This document shows, one piece after another, positions 31,584 through 39,222 of a stretch of 42,205 nucleotides of DNA. The stretch's first letter is position 1; each line of letters begins with the position of its first letter. The stretch is from CAUSKK01 sp963533935 (lineage in GTDB: Bacteria; Pseudomonadota; Gammaproteobacteria; Cardiobacteriales; Cardiobacteriaceae). The translations under genes and the position numbers were made by a program. The stretch covers positions 1-42,205 of the forward strand of contig CAUSQL010000010.1 of assembly GCA_963533935.1 (NCBI GenBank). The letters are read 5' to 3'. The notes beneath the pieces were generated by a model. It was not told where the DNA came from. It saw only the letters and a list, made by a program, of their open reading frames with translations, and searched no databases.

Positions 31584-33347
31584 TTAATTAGCGGGGCGGG
31601 CCGGCGAGGCCCCCTCGGCCAGCGGGTAAACCGCAATGTCATAGGAGTTGTAGCCCATGCAGCTGTAAATGTTGTTCTGGCCTTCCGGCTTGCCCAATTC
31701 CATTAAACCGGTGCGATTGCGGTCAAATTCCCGGTCTAGATTCTTGTAATGGCCGGTATTCAGGCGCCAGATGGCAGCGAGCCGGGCTGGACTAAGCAAA
31801 TCCTTGCCCTTGGTAACCAGTTCCACATCATCATAGAGCTGCGCCAGCTTCGCTGATTTCAGCATGTTCTTGCCATTCAGCCGACTACTAATAAAACCCT
31901 CGGGGAAGGCCCGCTCATAGTGGCCGATGCGCGTGTCAAAGCGGGCTGGCAGCCGCGCCAAATATGGTTCGGCCAGGGCGTAGGGGTCAATGAAGTAATT
32001 GCTTGGGTCGGTGGCCCAGCCATGCATACCGATGGCACAGCTCAACAGCAGCAAATTCTTACCCGCATTGCGGGCTTCCGGTACCCAGTGATAGGTGGCG
32101 TAGTCGCCCCCCTTGAAGAGCAACACGTAAAGGAAGTTCAGTTCCTGGGCGTACCAGGTACGCTCATCAACGATGCCCGCTTCCCGCTCTAAAAATTTGG
32201 TTTTATCTCGCCAGGCATGTTCATAGTTGGCAAAACTGACGTGTTTAACGGTAAATAGGCCCAGAGCGGCCACCACCAGCAGCAGGCCCAGGGCCGCCGT
32301 TAGCCGGTAAAAATTGGAGCTGGCCCTAAACCAGTGGCAGAAGCGTTGCAGCTGACCCTTAAGGTCAATGGGCCAGTCCGCCAGCAGCATTAGTAAGTTC
32401 ACCAGCGCCAGCAGCAGGGAGGCGCTTAAAAAGCGGCCAATCATGTAATCGGCGCCCACCCGGAAGATGTAGGCCAGCTGTAGCACCAGGCCCAGCATTA
32501 GCAGCCGCTGGCGCAAATTGCCCCAAATGCAAGCCGCCAGGATAGAAAGCACCAGTAGCGTGGAACTAAGGCCATCAAAAACATAATTGAAGTAGAAATA
32601 GTTCAGGGCGTTGTACAGCAGAATGATTTGCGGATAGTCAATATTCACCTTGGCCAAAGCCGTATTCGGCACCGGCGAACCGTAGTAAATGATGGAGAAC
32701 ATTTCCCAGAGAATCACCGGACTAAGGGCCAGCAACGAACTCTTCAGCCAGGCGCCCCGGGCTTGTAGCCGCTGAATGAACAGGTAGGCGGTGGCCGGGA
32801 GGAGCATGATGATGCCGTCGGGGCGGGTGAGGTAAATCAGCCCAAAGAGTAGGACGCTGAGAAAATATTTCTGTTCCATGGGCCGGTCGCCGAACCACAG
32901 CCACAGGTAGGCCAGCAGCAGCAGATGCAGCAGGGGATTTTCCAGGCCGGAGCTGGAATAGTCGATGAGCGCCCGGGACAGGCTGAACAACAGCAGCAGA
33001 GCAAAGAGCAGATATTTATTGGGGCGGAATTTATTGGCCAGGGCCAGTATGAACGCCAGGGTGGCCAGGGAAATGCCATAGCTGAGGAAGACGGCGAAAT
33101 AGAACAAATCGGCGCCGGCGGCCTTGCCCAGCGCCAGCAGCCCGTACCAGAGCGGGTGGGTGTACACCTGCACCCGTTCGCCCACATTCCACACGGGCCC
33201 GTGGCCGGCCAGCAGATTATCCACAGAACGGAAGCTGATGAAGGCGTCCTCGGCCACCCAGGCCGTATTAAAGAATAGCCAGCTAAAAATTAGAAAAATC
33301 AGAAATAGTTCCCAGCGGTTCAGATAGCCGCCGCCCTTTGCAGTCAT
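31584..33347 (-). CDS. GT-C type polytopic membrane glycosyltransferase-like protein
   Basis: 587 residues from ATG 33347 with GAGG eight bases upstream; an earlier start would run through the luxS terminator. About ten to eleven membrane helices occupy residues 10-380, followed by a soluble C-terminal part. The first periplasmic loop has AEDAFISFRSVDNLLAGHGPVWNVGERVQVYTHPLW, a pattern known from AftB/ArnT-like GT-C enzymes in which the acidic pair (here Glu-Asp) is catalytic. Such enzymes transfer sugars from polyprenyl-phosphate donors to envelope glycans. The acceptor is unknown and no glycan cluster is near. Confidence 0.75.
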   Translation of the reverse strand: MTAKGGGYLNRWELFLIFLIFSWLFFNTAWVAEDAFISFRSVDNLLAGHGPVWNVGERVQVYTHPLWYGLLALGKAAGADLFYFAVFLSYGISLATLAFILALANKFRPNKYLLFALLLLFSLSRALIDYSSSGLENPLLHLLLLAYLWLWFGDRPMEQKYFLSVLLFGLIYLTRPDGIIMLLPATAYLFIQRLQARGAWLKSSLLALSPVILWEMFSIIYYGSPVPNTALAKVNIDYPQIILLYNALNYFYFNYVFDGLSSTLLVLSILAACIWGNLRQRLLMLGLVLQLAYIFRVGADYMIGRFLSASLLLALVNLLMLLADWPIDLKGQLQRFCHWFRASSNFYRLTAALGLLLVVAALGLFTVKHVSFANYEHAWRDKTKFLEREAGIVDERTWYAQELNFLYVLLFKGGDYATYHWVPEARNAGKNLLLLSCAIGMHGWATDPSNYFIDPYALAEPYLARLPARFDTRIGHYERAFPEGFISSRLNGKNMLKSAKLAQLYDDVELVTKGKDLLSPARLAAIWRLNTGHYKNLDREFDRNRTGLMELGKPEGQNNIYSCMGYNSYDIAVYPLAEGASPARPAN

Positions 33348-33362
33348 GTGTTTTTCCTCAAT

Positions 33363-33385
33363 AAAAAGGCGCTCCCATGAGCGCC
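33363..33385 (-). terminator. Rho-independent terminator downstream of luxS
   Basis: On the minus strand a 7-bp stem (GGCGCTC / GAGCGCC), loop ATGG, and five T. It separates luxS from the GT-C gene. Confidence 0.8.
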
Positions 33386-33420
33386 ATAAAGACCAAATTC
33401 CCAGGCCCAGTTTCAATTAA

Positions 33421-33454
33421 TTACATACAGGGGAAGCGCCCGTCTGTTTGTAAA
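33421..33454. repeat. Palindromic element, solo right half (no. 21)
   Basis: TTACATACAGGGGAAGCGCC then CGTCTGTTTGTAAA, between the luxS stop and its terminator. Confidence 0.8.
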
Positions 33455-33462
33455 CCTCATAA

Positions 33463-33930
33463 TTAATCGGCAAAGACCTTCGTCCATTGCGCCCGATTAT
33501 CCAGCATATAGCGCGCCAGCCGCTGCGCCCCTTCCAGGCTGTGGCTGGCGGCCCAGCCGCACTGCTGTTCGTTGCAGGCGGGCACCTCCGTGGCAGCCAG
33601 CACGTCCTTGAGGGTCTGTTCCATTAAGTCCAGGGCCTTCTCGTAGCTGGCCTCGTTAAGCAGGGACACGTAAAAGCCGGTCTGGCAGCCCATGGGCGAA
33701 ATGTCCACCACGGCGCTGCTGTGGTTGCGGGACAGTTCGGCCATCAGATGTTCCAGGGAATGGAGCGCCGGCATTTCCATGTGACCCTTATTGGGCTGGC
33801 AGATGCGGAAGTCGTACTTATAAATGCAATCGCCGTGTTCGCCAGTCTTCTTGTCGGCCAGGCGCAGATAGGGGGCCTGCACCTTGGTGTGGTCCAAATT
33901 AAAACTTTCCACGTTCATTTTCTTTGCCAT
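33463..33930 (-). CDS. luxS: S-ribosylhomocysteine lyase LuxS
   Basis: 155 residues from ATG 33930, with GGAG upstream; a TTG four codons earlier is less likely. Iron ligands: H57 and H61 in ALHSLEHLM and C124 in NEQQCGW. The catalytic Cys82 is in ISPMGCQTGFY. The His-x-x-x-His segment reads HSLEH rather than the usual HTLEH. It cleaves S-ribosylhomocysteine to homocysteine and DPD (AI-2 precursor), downstream of mtnN (15.1 kb). It is divergent from metNIQ, linking methyl recycling and methionine uptake. Confidence 0.94.
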   Translation of the reverse strand: MAKKMNVESFNLDHTKVQAPYLRLADKKTGEHGDCIYKYDFRICQPNKGHMEMPALHSLEHLMAELSRNHSSAVVDISPMGCQTGFYVSLLNEASYEKALDLMEQTLKDVLAATEVPACNEQQCGWAASHSLEGAQRLARYMLDNRAQWTKVFAD

Positions 33931-33992
33931 GGCAATCTCCAAAAAATTATTATTTTAGGCCAACTTGCTCTAAGGGCCGGGCCATTGCTGGC

Positions 33993-33998
33993 TATAAT
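33993..33998 (+). promoter_or_regulatory. -10 box very close to the metN start
   Basis: A perfect TATAAT ends eight bases before ATG 34007. Transcription would begin at or next to the ATG, and no ribosome site is visible, so metN may be leaderless from this promoter. Confidence 0.45.
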
Positions 33999-34006
33999 TT
34001 GCCCCC

Positions 34007-35023
34007 ATGATTCGCCTAGAAAAAATTAGCAAAAACTACCAATTTAAGGGCAGCACGCTGCGGGCCCTGGACAATGTGTCCCTGCAGGTCAAACGCGGGG
34101 AAATCTTCGGCGTGGTCGGCCAGAGCGGCGCCGGCAAATCCACCCTTATCCGCTGTGTGAACCTGCTGGAGCGGCCCAGCGCCGGCCAGGTGTTCATCAA
34201 TGGGCTTAATCTGCTGGACCTGAGCCAGGAACAGCTGCTAATCCAGCGGCGCAAGATGGGCATGATTTTTCAGCATTTCAATCTATTGGCCAACCGCACG
34301 GTGGCGGAAAACGTGGCCCTGCCGCTGAAGCTGTCTGGCCATAGAAAGGCTTTCATTGCGAAGCGGGTGGCGGAACTGCTGGCCCTGACCGGCTTAGGCG
34401 ATAGGAGCGGCCATTACCCCAGTCAGCTGTCCGGCGGTCAGAAGCAGCGGGTGGCCATCGCCCGCGCCCTGGCCAACGAACCGAACATTCTCCTGTCCGA
34501 CGAGGCCACCTCCGCCCTCGACCCCAAGACCACCGAGGACATTCTCCAGCTGCTGCAACGCATCAACCGGGAACTGGGCCTGACCATTCTCCTCATCACC
34601 CACGAAATGGACGTGGTGAAGAGCATCTGCCAGCGGGTGGCGCTGCTGGAGGGCGGCCAGCTGGTGGAAAGCGGCGCCGTGGAGGAGTTCTTCATGAATC
34701 CGCAGACGGAGCTGGGCCGGCGCTTCGTGGCCCAGAGCCAGCGGCTGCCGCTGCCGGCCAGCTACGAACGGCGGCTGGTGGAGCTGGGCAATCCGCTGGT
34801 GCAACTGCGCTTCGCCGGGGCGGCGGTGGACGAGCCACTGCTGTCCACGCTGACCCGCCGCTTTGATGTGGACGTGAATATTATTCAGGCGAAGATTGAA
34901 GGCATCGGCAGCGGCACCCTGGGCCTGCTGCAGGCGGAAATCCGCGGCCCCCGCTCCGGCGAAGCGCTGGAGCATCTGCAATCCCTCAATTTAAAAATGG
35001 AAATTCTCGGCTATGTTGAATGA
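34007..35023 (+). CDS. metN: MetN, ATPase of the methionine ABC importer
   Basis: 338 residues. Walker A GQSGAGKST at 38-46, Q-loop FQHFNLL, signature LSGGQKQRVAIARAL, Walker B ILLSDEATSALDP and H-loop THEMDVV. The C-terminal NIL domain (about 265-338, LRFAGAAVDEPLLSTLTRRFDVDVNIIQAKIE) binds methionine and inhibits transport when the cell is replete. The N-terminus matches MetN closely. Overlaps metI by 11 bases. Confidence 0.96.
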   Translation: MIRLEKISKNYQFKGSTLRALDNVSLQVKRGEIFGVVGQSGAGKSTLIRCVNLLERPSAGQVFINGLNLLDLSQEQLLIQRRKMGMIFQHFNLLANRTVAENVALPLKLSGHRKAFIAKRVAELLALTGLGDRSGHYPSQLSGGQKQRVAIARALANEPNILLSDEATSALDPKTTEDILQLLQRINRELGLTILLITHEMDVVKSICQRVALLEGGQLVESGAVEEFFMNPQTELGRRFVAQSQRLPLPASYERRLVELGNPLVQLRFAGAAVDEPLLSTLTRRFDVDVNIIQAKIEGIGSGTLGLLQAEIRGPRSGEALEHLQSLNLKMEILGYVE

Positions 35024-35669
35024 ACAACTGCAACAGCTGCTGCTGCGCGGCCTCGGCGACACCCTCTACATGGTATTCAGCGCCACGGCGCTGGCGGCGC
35101 TGCTCGGCATTCCCGGCGGCTTTTTGCTGTACAGCACCCGGCCGCGGCGCTTCCTCGCCAACGGCTTTATTTTTTACCCGCTGAATCTGCTGGTAAACAT
35201 TGGCCGTTCCATACCGTTCATTATTCTGGCCATCTGGATTATTCCCGTAACCCGCTTTCTCGTGGGTAAGGCCATCGGTAACACGGCGGCCATCGTGCCC
35301 CTGGCCATCGCCGCCACCCCCTTCGTCGCCCGGCTCATTGAGAACGCGCTAAACGAGGTGCCCAGCGGCCTGATTGAGGCGGCCCAGGCCATGGGGGCAC
35401 GGCCCGGGCAAATTATCCGGCGCGTGCTGTGGCCGGAGGCGCTGCCGGCCATCATCAACGCCCTGACCATCACGCTGATTGCGCTCATTGGCTATTCGGC
35501 GGTGGTGGGTTCCATCGGCGCCGACGGCCTCGGTAAAATCGCCTATTCCCACGGCTACCAGCGCTACCGGCCCGACGTGATTTTCTACACGGTCTGCGTC
35601 ATCGTGCTATTGGTGCAGGCCATTCAATATCTGGGTGATTATCTGGTGCGCCGCACCGATCACCGCTAA
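35013..35669 (+). CDS. metI: MetI, permease of the methionine ABC importer
   Basis: 218 residues with five membrane helices and the permease EAA loop EAAQAMGARPGQIIRRVLWPEALP. It also has NIGRSIPFIILAIWIIPVTRFLVG and IGYSAVVGSIGADGLG, typical for MetI. It forms the channel with MetN. Overlaps metN by 11 bases; metQ follows after 14. Confidence 0.96.
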   Translation: MLNEQLQQLLLRGLGDTLYMVFSATALAALLGIPGGFLLYSTRPRRFLANGFIFYPLNLLVNIGRSIPFIILAIWIIPVTRFLVGKAIGNTAAIVPLAIAATPFVARLIENALNEVPSGLIEAAQAMGARPGQIIRRVLWPEALPAIINALTITLIALIGYSAVVGSIGADGLGKIAYSHGYQRYRPDVIFYTVCVIVLLVQAIQYLGDYLVRRTDHR

Positions 35670-35683
35670 CTTGTGAGGTAACT

Positions 35684-36463
35684 ATGAAAAAATTAGCATT
35701 AATAATCCTAAGCGCCCTGAGCCTGACGGCCGTGGCCAAGCCCTTTGTGGTTGGTTCCATGAGCGGCCAGGAGTCCGACCTGGTAACGGCGGCGGCCAAG
35801 GTGGCCAAGGAAAAATACGGCTTGGAGGTGGAAGTTAAGGAATTTGACGACTACGTCATGCCCAACGTGGCCCTGAACGACGGCGACATCGACGCCAACG
35901 CCATTCAGCACAAGCCCTATTTGGATTCCATCGTTAAGGACCGGGGCCTAAAAATCGTCTCGGTGGCCAACACCTTTGTTTATCCCATCGGCGCCTACAG
36001 CCAGAAGATTAAGAAAATCGACGAGCTGAAGGACGGCGCGGAAATCGTCATCGCCAACGACCCGTCCAACGGCGCCCGAGCGCTGATTCTCCTGGATAAG
36101 AAGGGGCTGATTAAGCTGAAGGACAATAAGAACCTGAGCGCGTCGCCGGCGGACATCGTGGAGAACCCGCACAAGTTCAAAATCACCGAGGTGGAGGCGT
36201 CGCAAATCCCCAACGTGCTGCCGGACGTGGATTTGGCCTTCATCAACAATAACTTCGCCATCAACGCCCAGCCGCCGCTGGTGCCCACCAAGGACGCCGT
36301 GCTGGTGGAAGACCTGGATTCCCCCTACGTGAACATCATCGCCGTGCGCGAGGCGGACAAGGACAAGGAGGAAGTGAAGAAATTCATTCAGGCCTACCAG
36401 TCCGCTGAGGTGGAAAAGGCCGCCGAGCAGGTCTTTAAGGGGGCCGCCGTTAAGGGCTGGTAA
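35684..36463 (+). CDS. metQ: MetQ, methionine-binding protein without a lipobox
   Basis: 259 residues, NLPA family: FVVGSMSGQESDLVTAAAKVAKEKYGLEVEVKEFDDYVMPNVAL, DIDANAIQHKPYLD, VYPIGAYSQKIKKIDEL and IANDPSNGARALILL. The signal peptide (MKKLALIILSALSLTAVA) is followed by KPFVVG and has no Cys, while most MetQ are lipoproteins. So this one is likely soluble in the periplasm. It delivers methionine to MetNI. GAGG before the ATG; terminator at 36504. Confidence 0.95.
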   Translation: MKKLALIILSALSLTAVAKPFVVGSMSGQESDLVTAAAKVAKEKYGLEVEVKEFDDYVMPNVALNDGDIDANAIQHKPYLDSIVKDRGLKIVSVANTFVYPIGAYSQKIKKIDELKDGAEIVIANDPSNGARALILLDKKGLIKLKDNKNLSASPADIVENPHKFKITEVEASQIPNVLPDVDLAFINNNFAINAQPPLVPTKDAVLVEDLDSPYVNIIAVREADKDKEEVKKFIQAYQSAEVEKAAEQVFKGAAVKGW

Positions 36464-36498
36464 TTTACATACAGGGTAAGCGCCCGTCCGTTTGTAAA
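36464..36498. repeat. Palindromic element, solo right half (no. 22)
   Basis: TTTACATACAGGGTAAGCGC then CCGTCCGTTTGTAAAAA, starting directly after the metQ stop. Confidence 0.8.
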
Positions 36499-36503
36499 AA
36501 AGC

Positions 36504-36529
36504 AAAAACCCCGGAATTCCGGGGTTTTT
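36504..36529. terminator. Bidirectional terminator between metQ and the exported-protein gene
   Basis: AAAAACCCCGG-AATT-CCGGGGTTTTT: a perfect symmetrical stem with A and T tracts, placed between convergent genes. Confidence 0.9.
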
Positions 36530-36537
36530 TTACGGGC

Positions 36538-37086
36538 CTATTTTTCGTGCTTCGGCACGGTGATTTTTATGGTCGGCCGCAGTTCCGGCGGTGCCACTTC
36601 CGGCGAGTGGCCCAGCTCCGGATTAAGGGCCGCGACCGGCCGCTGCCGCTGTTCGGCCCGGGCCTGCCGTTCCAGCTCTGCTGCCTCCTGCTGGATATAT
36701 TGATTAACGTGGGTTCGGGCAATGGGCCGGCCACTGCGGTCATATTCGGTAACCTGGCCATTATTTTTAATCACCGCCACGTGGCCGTCGGCGTCGGTTT
36801 TCGTTACCGTGGCGTCCAGCTCGGCGCGGGCCGGTGGCTCGGCTAGCGCGGTCGGACGTTCGTCCAGCAGCGGGGCTAACTGCTGGGCGGCCTGTTCCAG
36901 GTCAATGTCCTGGCCCACAGCGGCGGTGCGGCGGCCGTAATCGCCGGCGGATAATTTCAAGTCCGCCGCAGCTAGTTCCCGAAATTGGCGGGGCTGATTT
37001 GCAACGTAGCCGTCAAATTGCTCCGCACCGTCCGCCAGCGCGGCGCCGGCGCCCATTAGCAGCATTAATCCCAGTAAATTCTTCAT
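36538..37086 (-). CDS. Exported protein of unknown function
   Basis: 182 residues with a signal peptide (MKNLLGLMLLMGAGAALA). The mature part is Ala/Glu/Arg rich, starting DGAEQFDGYVANQPRQF. A short beta section (ATVTKTDADGHVAVIKNNGQVTEYDRSGRPI) looks like a repeat hairpin, then a helical, charged section (QYIQQEAAELERQARAEQRQRP) and a Pro-rich end (VAPPELRPTIKITVPKHEK). GAGG before the ATG. No family recognised. Confidence 0.7.
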   Translation of the reverse strand: MKNLLGLMLLMGAGAALADGAEQFDGYVANQPRQFRELAAADLKLSAGDYGRRTAAVGQDIDLEQAAQQLAPLLDERPTALAEPPARAELDATVTKTDADGHVAVIKNNGQVTEYDRSGRPIARTHVNQYIQQEAAELERQARAEQRQRPVAALNPELGHSPEVAPPELRPTIKITVPKHEK

Positions 37087-37202
37087 AAAAACTCCTCAGT
37101 TATGTTCCATTCCCAGTTTAGCAAGGGAAGAACCACGCGTTGCCGCCCAAAGGCCGTGGCCGGAGCCTATAATTTTTCTATCTCTTAGCTTAGGAAGAAC
37201 CG

Positions 37203-38015
37203 ATGGCCACAACCACACACATCACCCTGCTGGGCACCTCCGGCGTGGGCAAAACCACCCTGGCGAGCCTGCTGCAGCAGGCCGGCTGGTTTCATTACTC
37301 CGGCGATTACCGCATTGCCACCCGCTACTTAAATGAACCCATCAGCCTGTGGCTCACGGCCCTGGCCCAGCGGGAACCGACCCTGGCGGCGCTGCTGCGC
37401 GATGACGCCCTGAGCGTGAAGGGTAAGGTAACCATTGACCGGCTGCACATACTGTCGGCCTTCGTCGGCAAATTGGGCCGGGACGGCTACGATGCCGCCA
37501 CCTTCCTGGAACGGCAGCGGCTCTTTGCTCGGGCGGAATTACAGGCCATGGGCGATGTGGGCGAATTCATTCACCGGGCGGAAAAGCTCTTAGGCTACCG
37601 GGCCTTTATTAACGACGCCGGCGGCTCCGTCTGTGAAATCGACGACCAGGCCCTGCTGGAGGAGCTGGGCCGGCAAACCCTCTTCGTTTACCTGGACACG
37701 GACGAGGAGCTGTATGACGAGCTGCAGGCGCGGGCGCTGAAGTACCCCAAACCCATCTGCTACCACGAGGATTTTCTCCGCGAGCATATCCGCGAATACA
37801 GCCAGAACCACGGGGGCATCAGCGCCGACCGCTTCGACAGCGACGACTTCATACGCTTCGTTACGCCGAAGATGATGGCGCACCGGCGCCGTCGCTGCCT
37901 GGCGCTGGCGGCCCGCTTTGGCGTGGTGCTGCCGGCGCGGCGCCTGTGGCAGATTAGGCACGCCGACGAATTCACGGCGCTGCTGGAGCGGGCGGTGGCG
38001 GAACAGCGCGGCTAG
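37203..38015 (+). CDS. P-loop NTPase of unknown function
   Basis: 270 residues. Walker A GTSGVGKTTL is at 11-20, straight after a beta strand (HITLLG), and the rest has kinase-like features: SGDYRIATRYLNEP, FINDAGGSVCEIDDQALLEELG and LFVYLDTDEELYDELQARALKYPKP. It resembles small-molecule kinases or zeta-like P-loop proteins, but lacks a diagnostic motif. Ribosome site AGGA before ATG 37203. It stands alone between a divergent gene and a repeat block, so context gives no hint of the role. Confidence 0.75.
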   Translation: MATTTHITLLGTSGVGKTTLASLLQQAGWFHYSGDYRIATRYLNEPISLWLTALAQREPTLAALLRDDALSVKGKVTIDRLHILSAFVGKLGRDGYDAATFLERQRLFARAELQAMGDVGEFIHRAEKLLGYRAFINDAGGSVCEIDDQALLEELGRQTLFVYLDTDEELYDELQARALKYPKPICYHEDFLREHIREYSQNHGGISADRFDSDDFIRFVTPKMMAHRRRRCLALAARFGVVLPARRLWQIRHADEFTALLERAVAEQRG

Positions 38016-38042
38016 GGATTACAGCGGCGAAATGGGGCGTTA

Positions 38043-38180
38043 AACCTACAACCGGGCGGTTGTTCGACCTGGCGGTCTCACGCGCTACGCGCTTCTCCTG
38101 TATGTATTTAGAGCCTAAATTACATACAGGAGAAGCGCGTGAGACCGCCAGGTCGAACAAGCGCCCGTCCGTATGTTTAG
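38043..38180. repeat. Composite palindrome with the same insert in both arms (no. 23)
   Basis: An ordinary element (outer ACCTACAACCGGGCG / CGCCCGTCCGTATGTTTA, inner CTTCTCCTGTATGTA / TACATACAGGAGAAG) carries TTGTTCGACCTGGCGGTCTC plus ACGC in the left arm (from 38060) and its exact reverse complement in the right arm (38137-38160). The left arm alone has seven extra bases (CTACGCG). Confidence 0.9.
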
Positions 38181-38212
38181 TGCCGCTGAATCCCATTAGT
38201 CCTTGGTCAGCC

Positions 38213-38248
38213 TATAAATACATCGGGGCGCTTTCGCTGTCTGTAATT
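38213..38248. repeat. Palindromic element, solo left half (no. 24)
   Basis: TATAAATACATCGGGGCGC then TTTCGCTGTCTGTAAT, with no right arm. Confidence 0.7.
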
Positions 38249-38311
38249 ACGTGAAATTAGCCCCGAATCACTGCGGCCGCGCTATGCTCAAAATTTACTT
38301 TGGAGTTCGCC

Positions 38312-39076
38312 ATGCCCGCTATCATCACCGCCGCCGGTGGCAATGCCACGGTCATTGAACGTCTCACCGCGCCGGAAGCGCCGGCCGCCCTCGCCGCCCG
38401 CGGCCGTCAGCTCCTGGAGCGTTACGCCGCCTTTGCCGTGGAACAGGCCGGCTTTCTTCTACCGCCAACCACAGCTTCGGCCACCGCTCACTTTGCCATG
38501 GCCGGTGGGGAGTTTTGCGGCAATGCGGCCCGAGCCGCCGCCCTGCTGTTGGCACCAGCCGGCGGTCAGGTGGCCTTCACTTTGTCCGGCTTTAATGGTC
38601 TGGTGCAGGCCCAAGTAAATGCGCTGGGGGCTGGCAACTATGCCGTTAGCGCCACCTTTCCCGGATTGCGGGCGCCGGTGCAAGCTCTGGGTCTACTGCC
38701 GGAAGGGCCGGCGGCCCTGGTGGATTTGGGCGGGATTGTGCACGTGGTACTGACAGCCCCCTTTCCCCGTCGGCCGGCCGTCTATCGGGCGCAGCATCGC
38801 CGCCTCTGCCAAGAGCTGGGACTAACGGAACGGGCCGCCGTTGGGCTGATTTGGTGTGAGCGCTCCGGCGAGATGCTGGTCATTCACCCGCTGGTTTGGG
38901 TGCGGGCTTTGGACAGCTTCTTTTACGAAAGTTCCTGCGGCTCGGGCACCATCGCCGCCGGCGCCGTCTACGGTTCCGGCCCATTTCTCCAGCCCAGCGG
39001 CCAGCCCATCACTGTTGAACTGACAGACATTGCCATTAGCCTAAGCAGTTCAATGGCGCTGCTACCCCTCAAGTAA
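38312..39076 (+). CDS. DapF-fold amino acid racemase, CntK (histidine racemase)-like
   Basis: 254 residues from ATG 38312, with GGAG at good spacing; a TTG four codons upstream is part of the ribosome site. Two halves carry the catalytic cysteines: C69 in MAGGEFCGNAAR and C209 in YESSCGSGTIAAGA. The N-terminus has AAGGNATVIERL, and EQAGFL precedes the first motif. From memory this pattern (GxEFCGNA, LSGFNGLVQA, ESSCGSGT) is closer to the histidine racemase CntK than to DapF, whose first motif is MCGNGARC. The cntL and cntM metallophore genes are not in the window. Substrate is therefore open. Confidence 0.75.
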   Translation: MPAIITAAGGNATVIERLTAPEAPAALAARGRQLLERYAAFAVEQAGFLLPPTTASATAHFAMAGGEFCGNAARAAALLLAPAGGQVAFTLSGFNGLVQAQVNALGAGNYAVSATFPGLRAPVQALGLLPEGPAALVDLGGIVHVVLTAPFPRRPAVYRAQHRRLCQELGLTERAAVGLIWCERSGEMLVIHPLVWVRALDSFFYESSCGSGTIAAGAVYGSGPFLQPSGQPITVELTDIAISLSSSMALLPLK

Positions 39077-39113
39077 ACAGACAGGTGGGAGTCGGCGCAG
39101 GGCATGGATATAA

Positions 39114-39194
39114 GATAAATACAGCAGGGCACTTAGGTTGTATGTATTTAGTCCATTAATTACATACAGCTTAAGCGCCCTATTGTCTGTAAAT
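39114..39194. repeat. Palindromic intergenic element, full copy (no. 25, last before the CRISPR)
   Basis: GATAAATACAGCAGGGCACT with GGTTGTATGTATTTA and TTAATTACATACAGCTTAAG with CGCCCTATTGTCTGTAAAT. No copy of the family was found to the right of this. Confidence 0.85.
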
Positions 39195-39222
39195 TAGCGT
39201 ACAACCGATGATTACTACCGAG

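Noticed and set aside
33931..34006. SAM or other riboswitch ahead of metN or luxS
   Set aside because: The gap between the two divergent genes is only 76 bases, and the metN -10 lies next to its ATG, leaving no room for an aptamer.
670..39194. Idea that the palindromes are Neisseria DUS or Pasteurellaceae USS pairs
   Set aside because: Their core GCGCCCGTCCGTTTG does not contain GCCGTCTGAA or AAGTGCGGT; CCGTCTG in a few copies is only a partial match.
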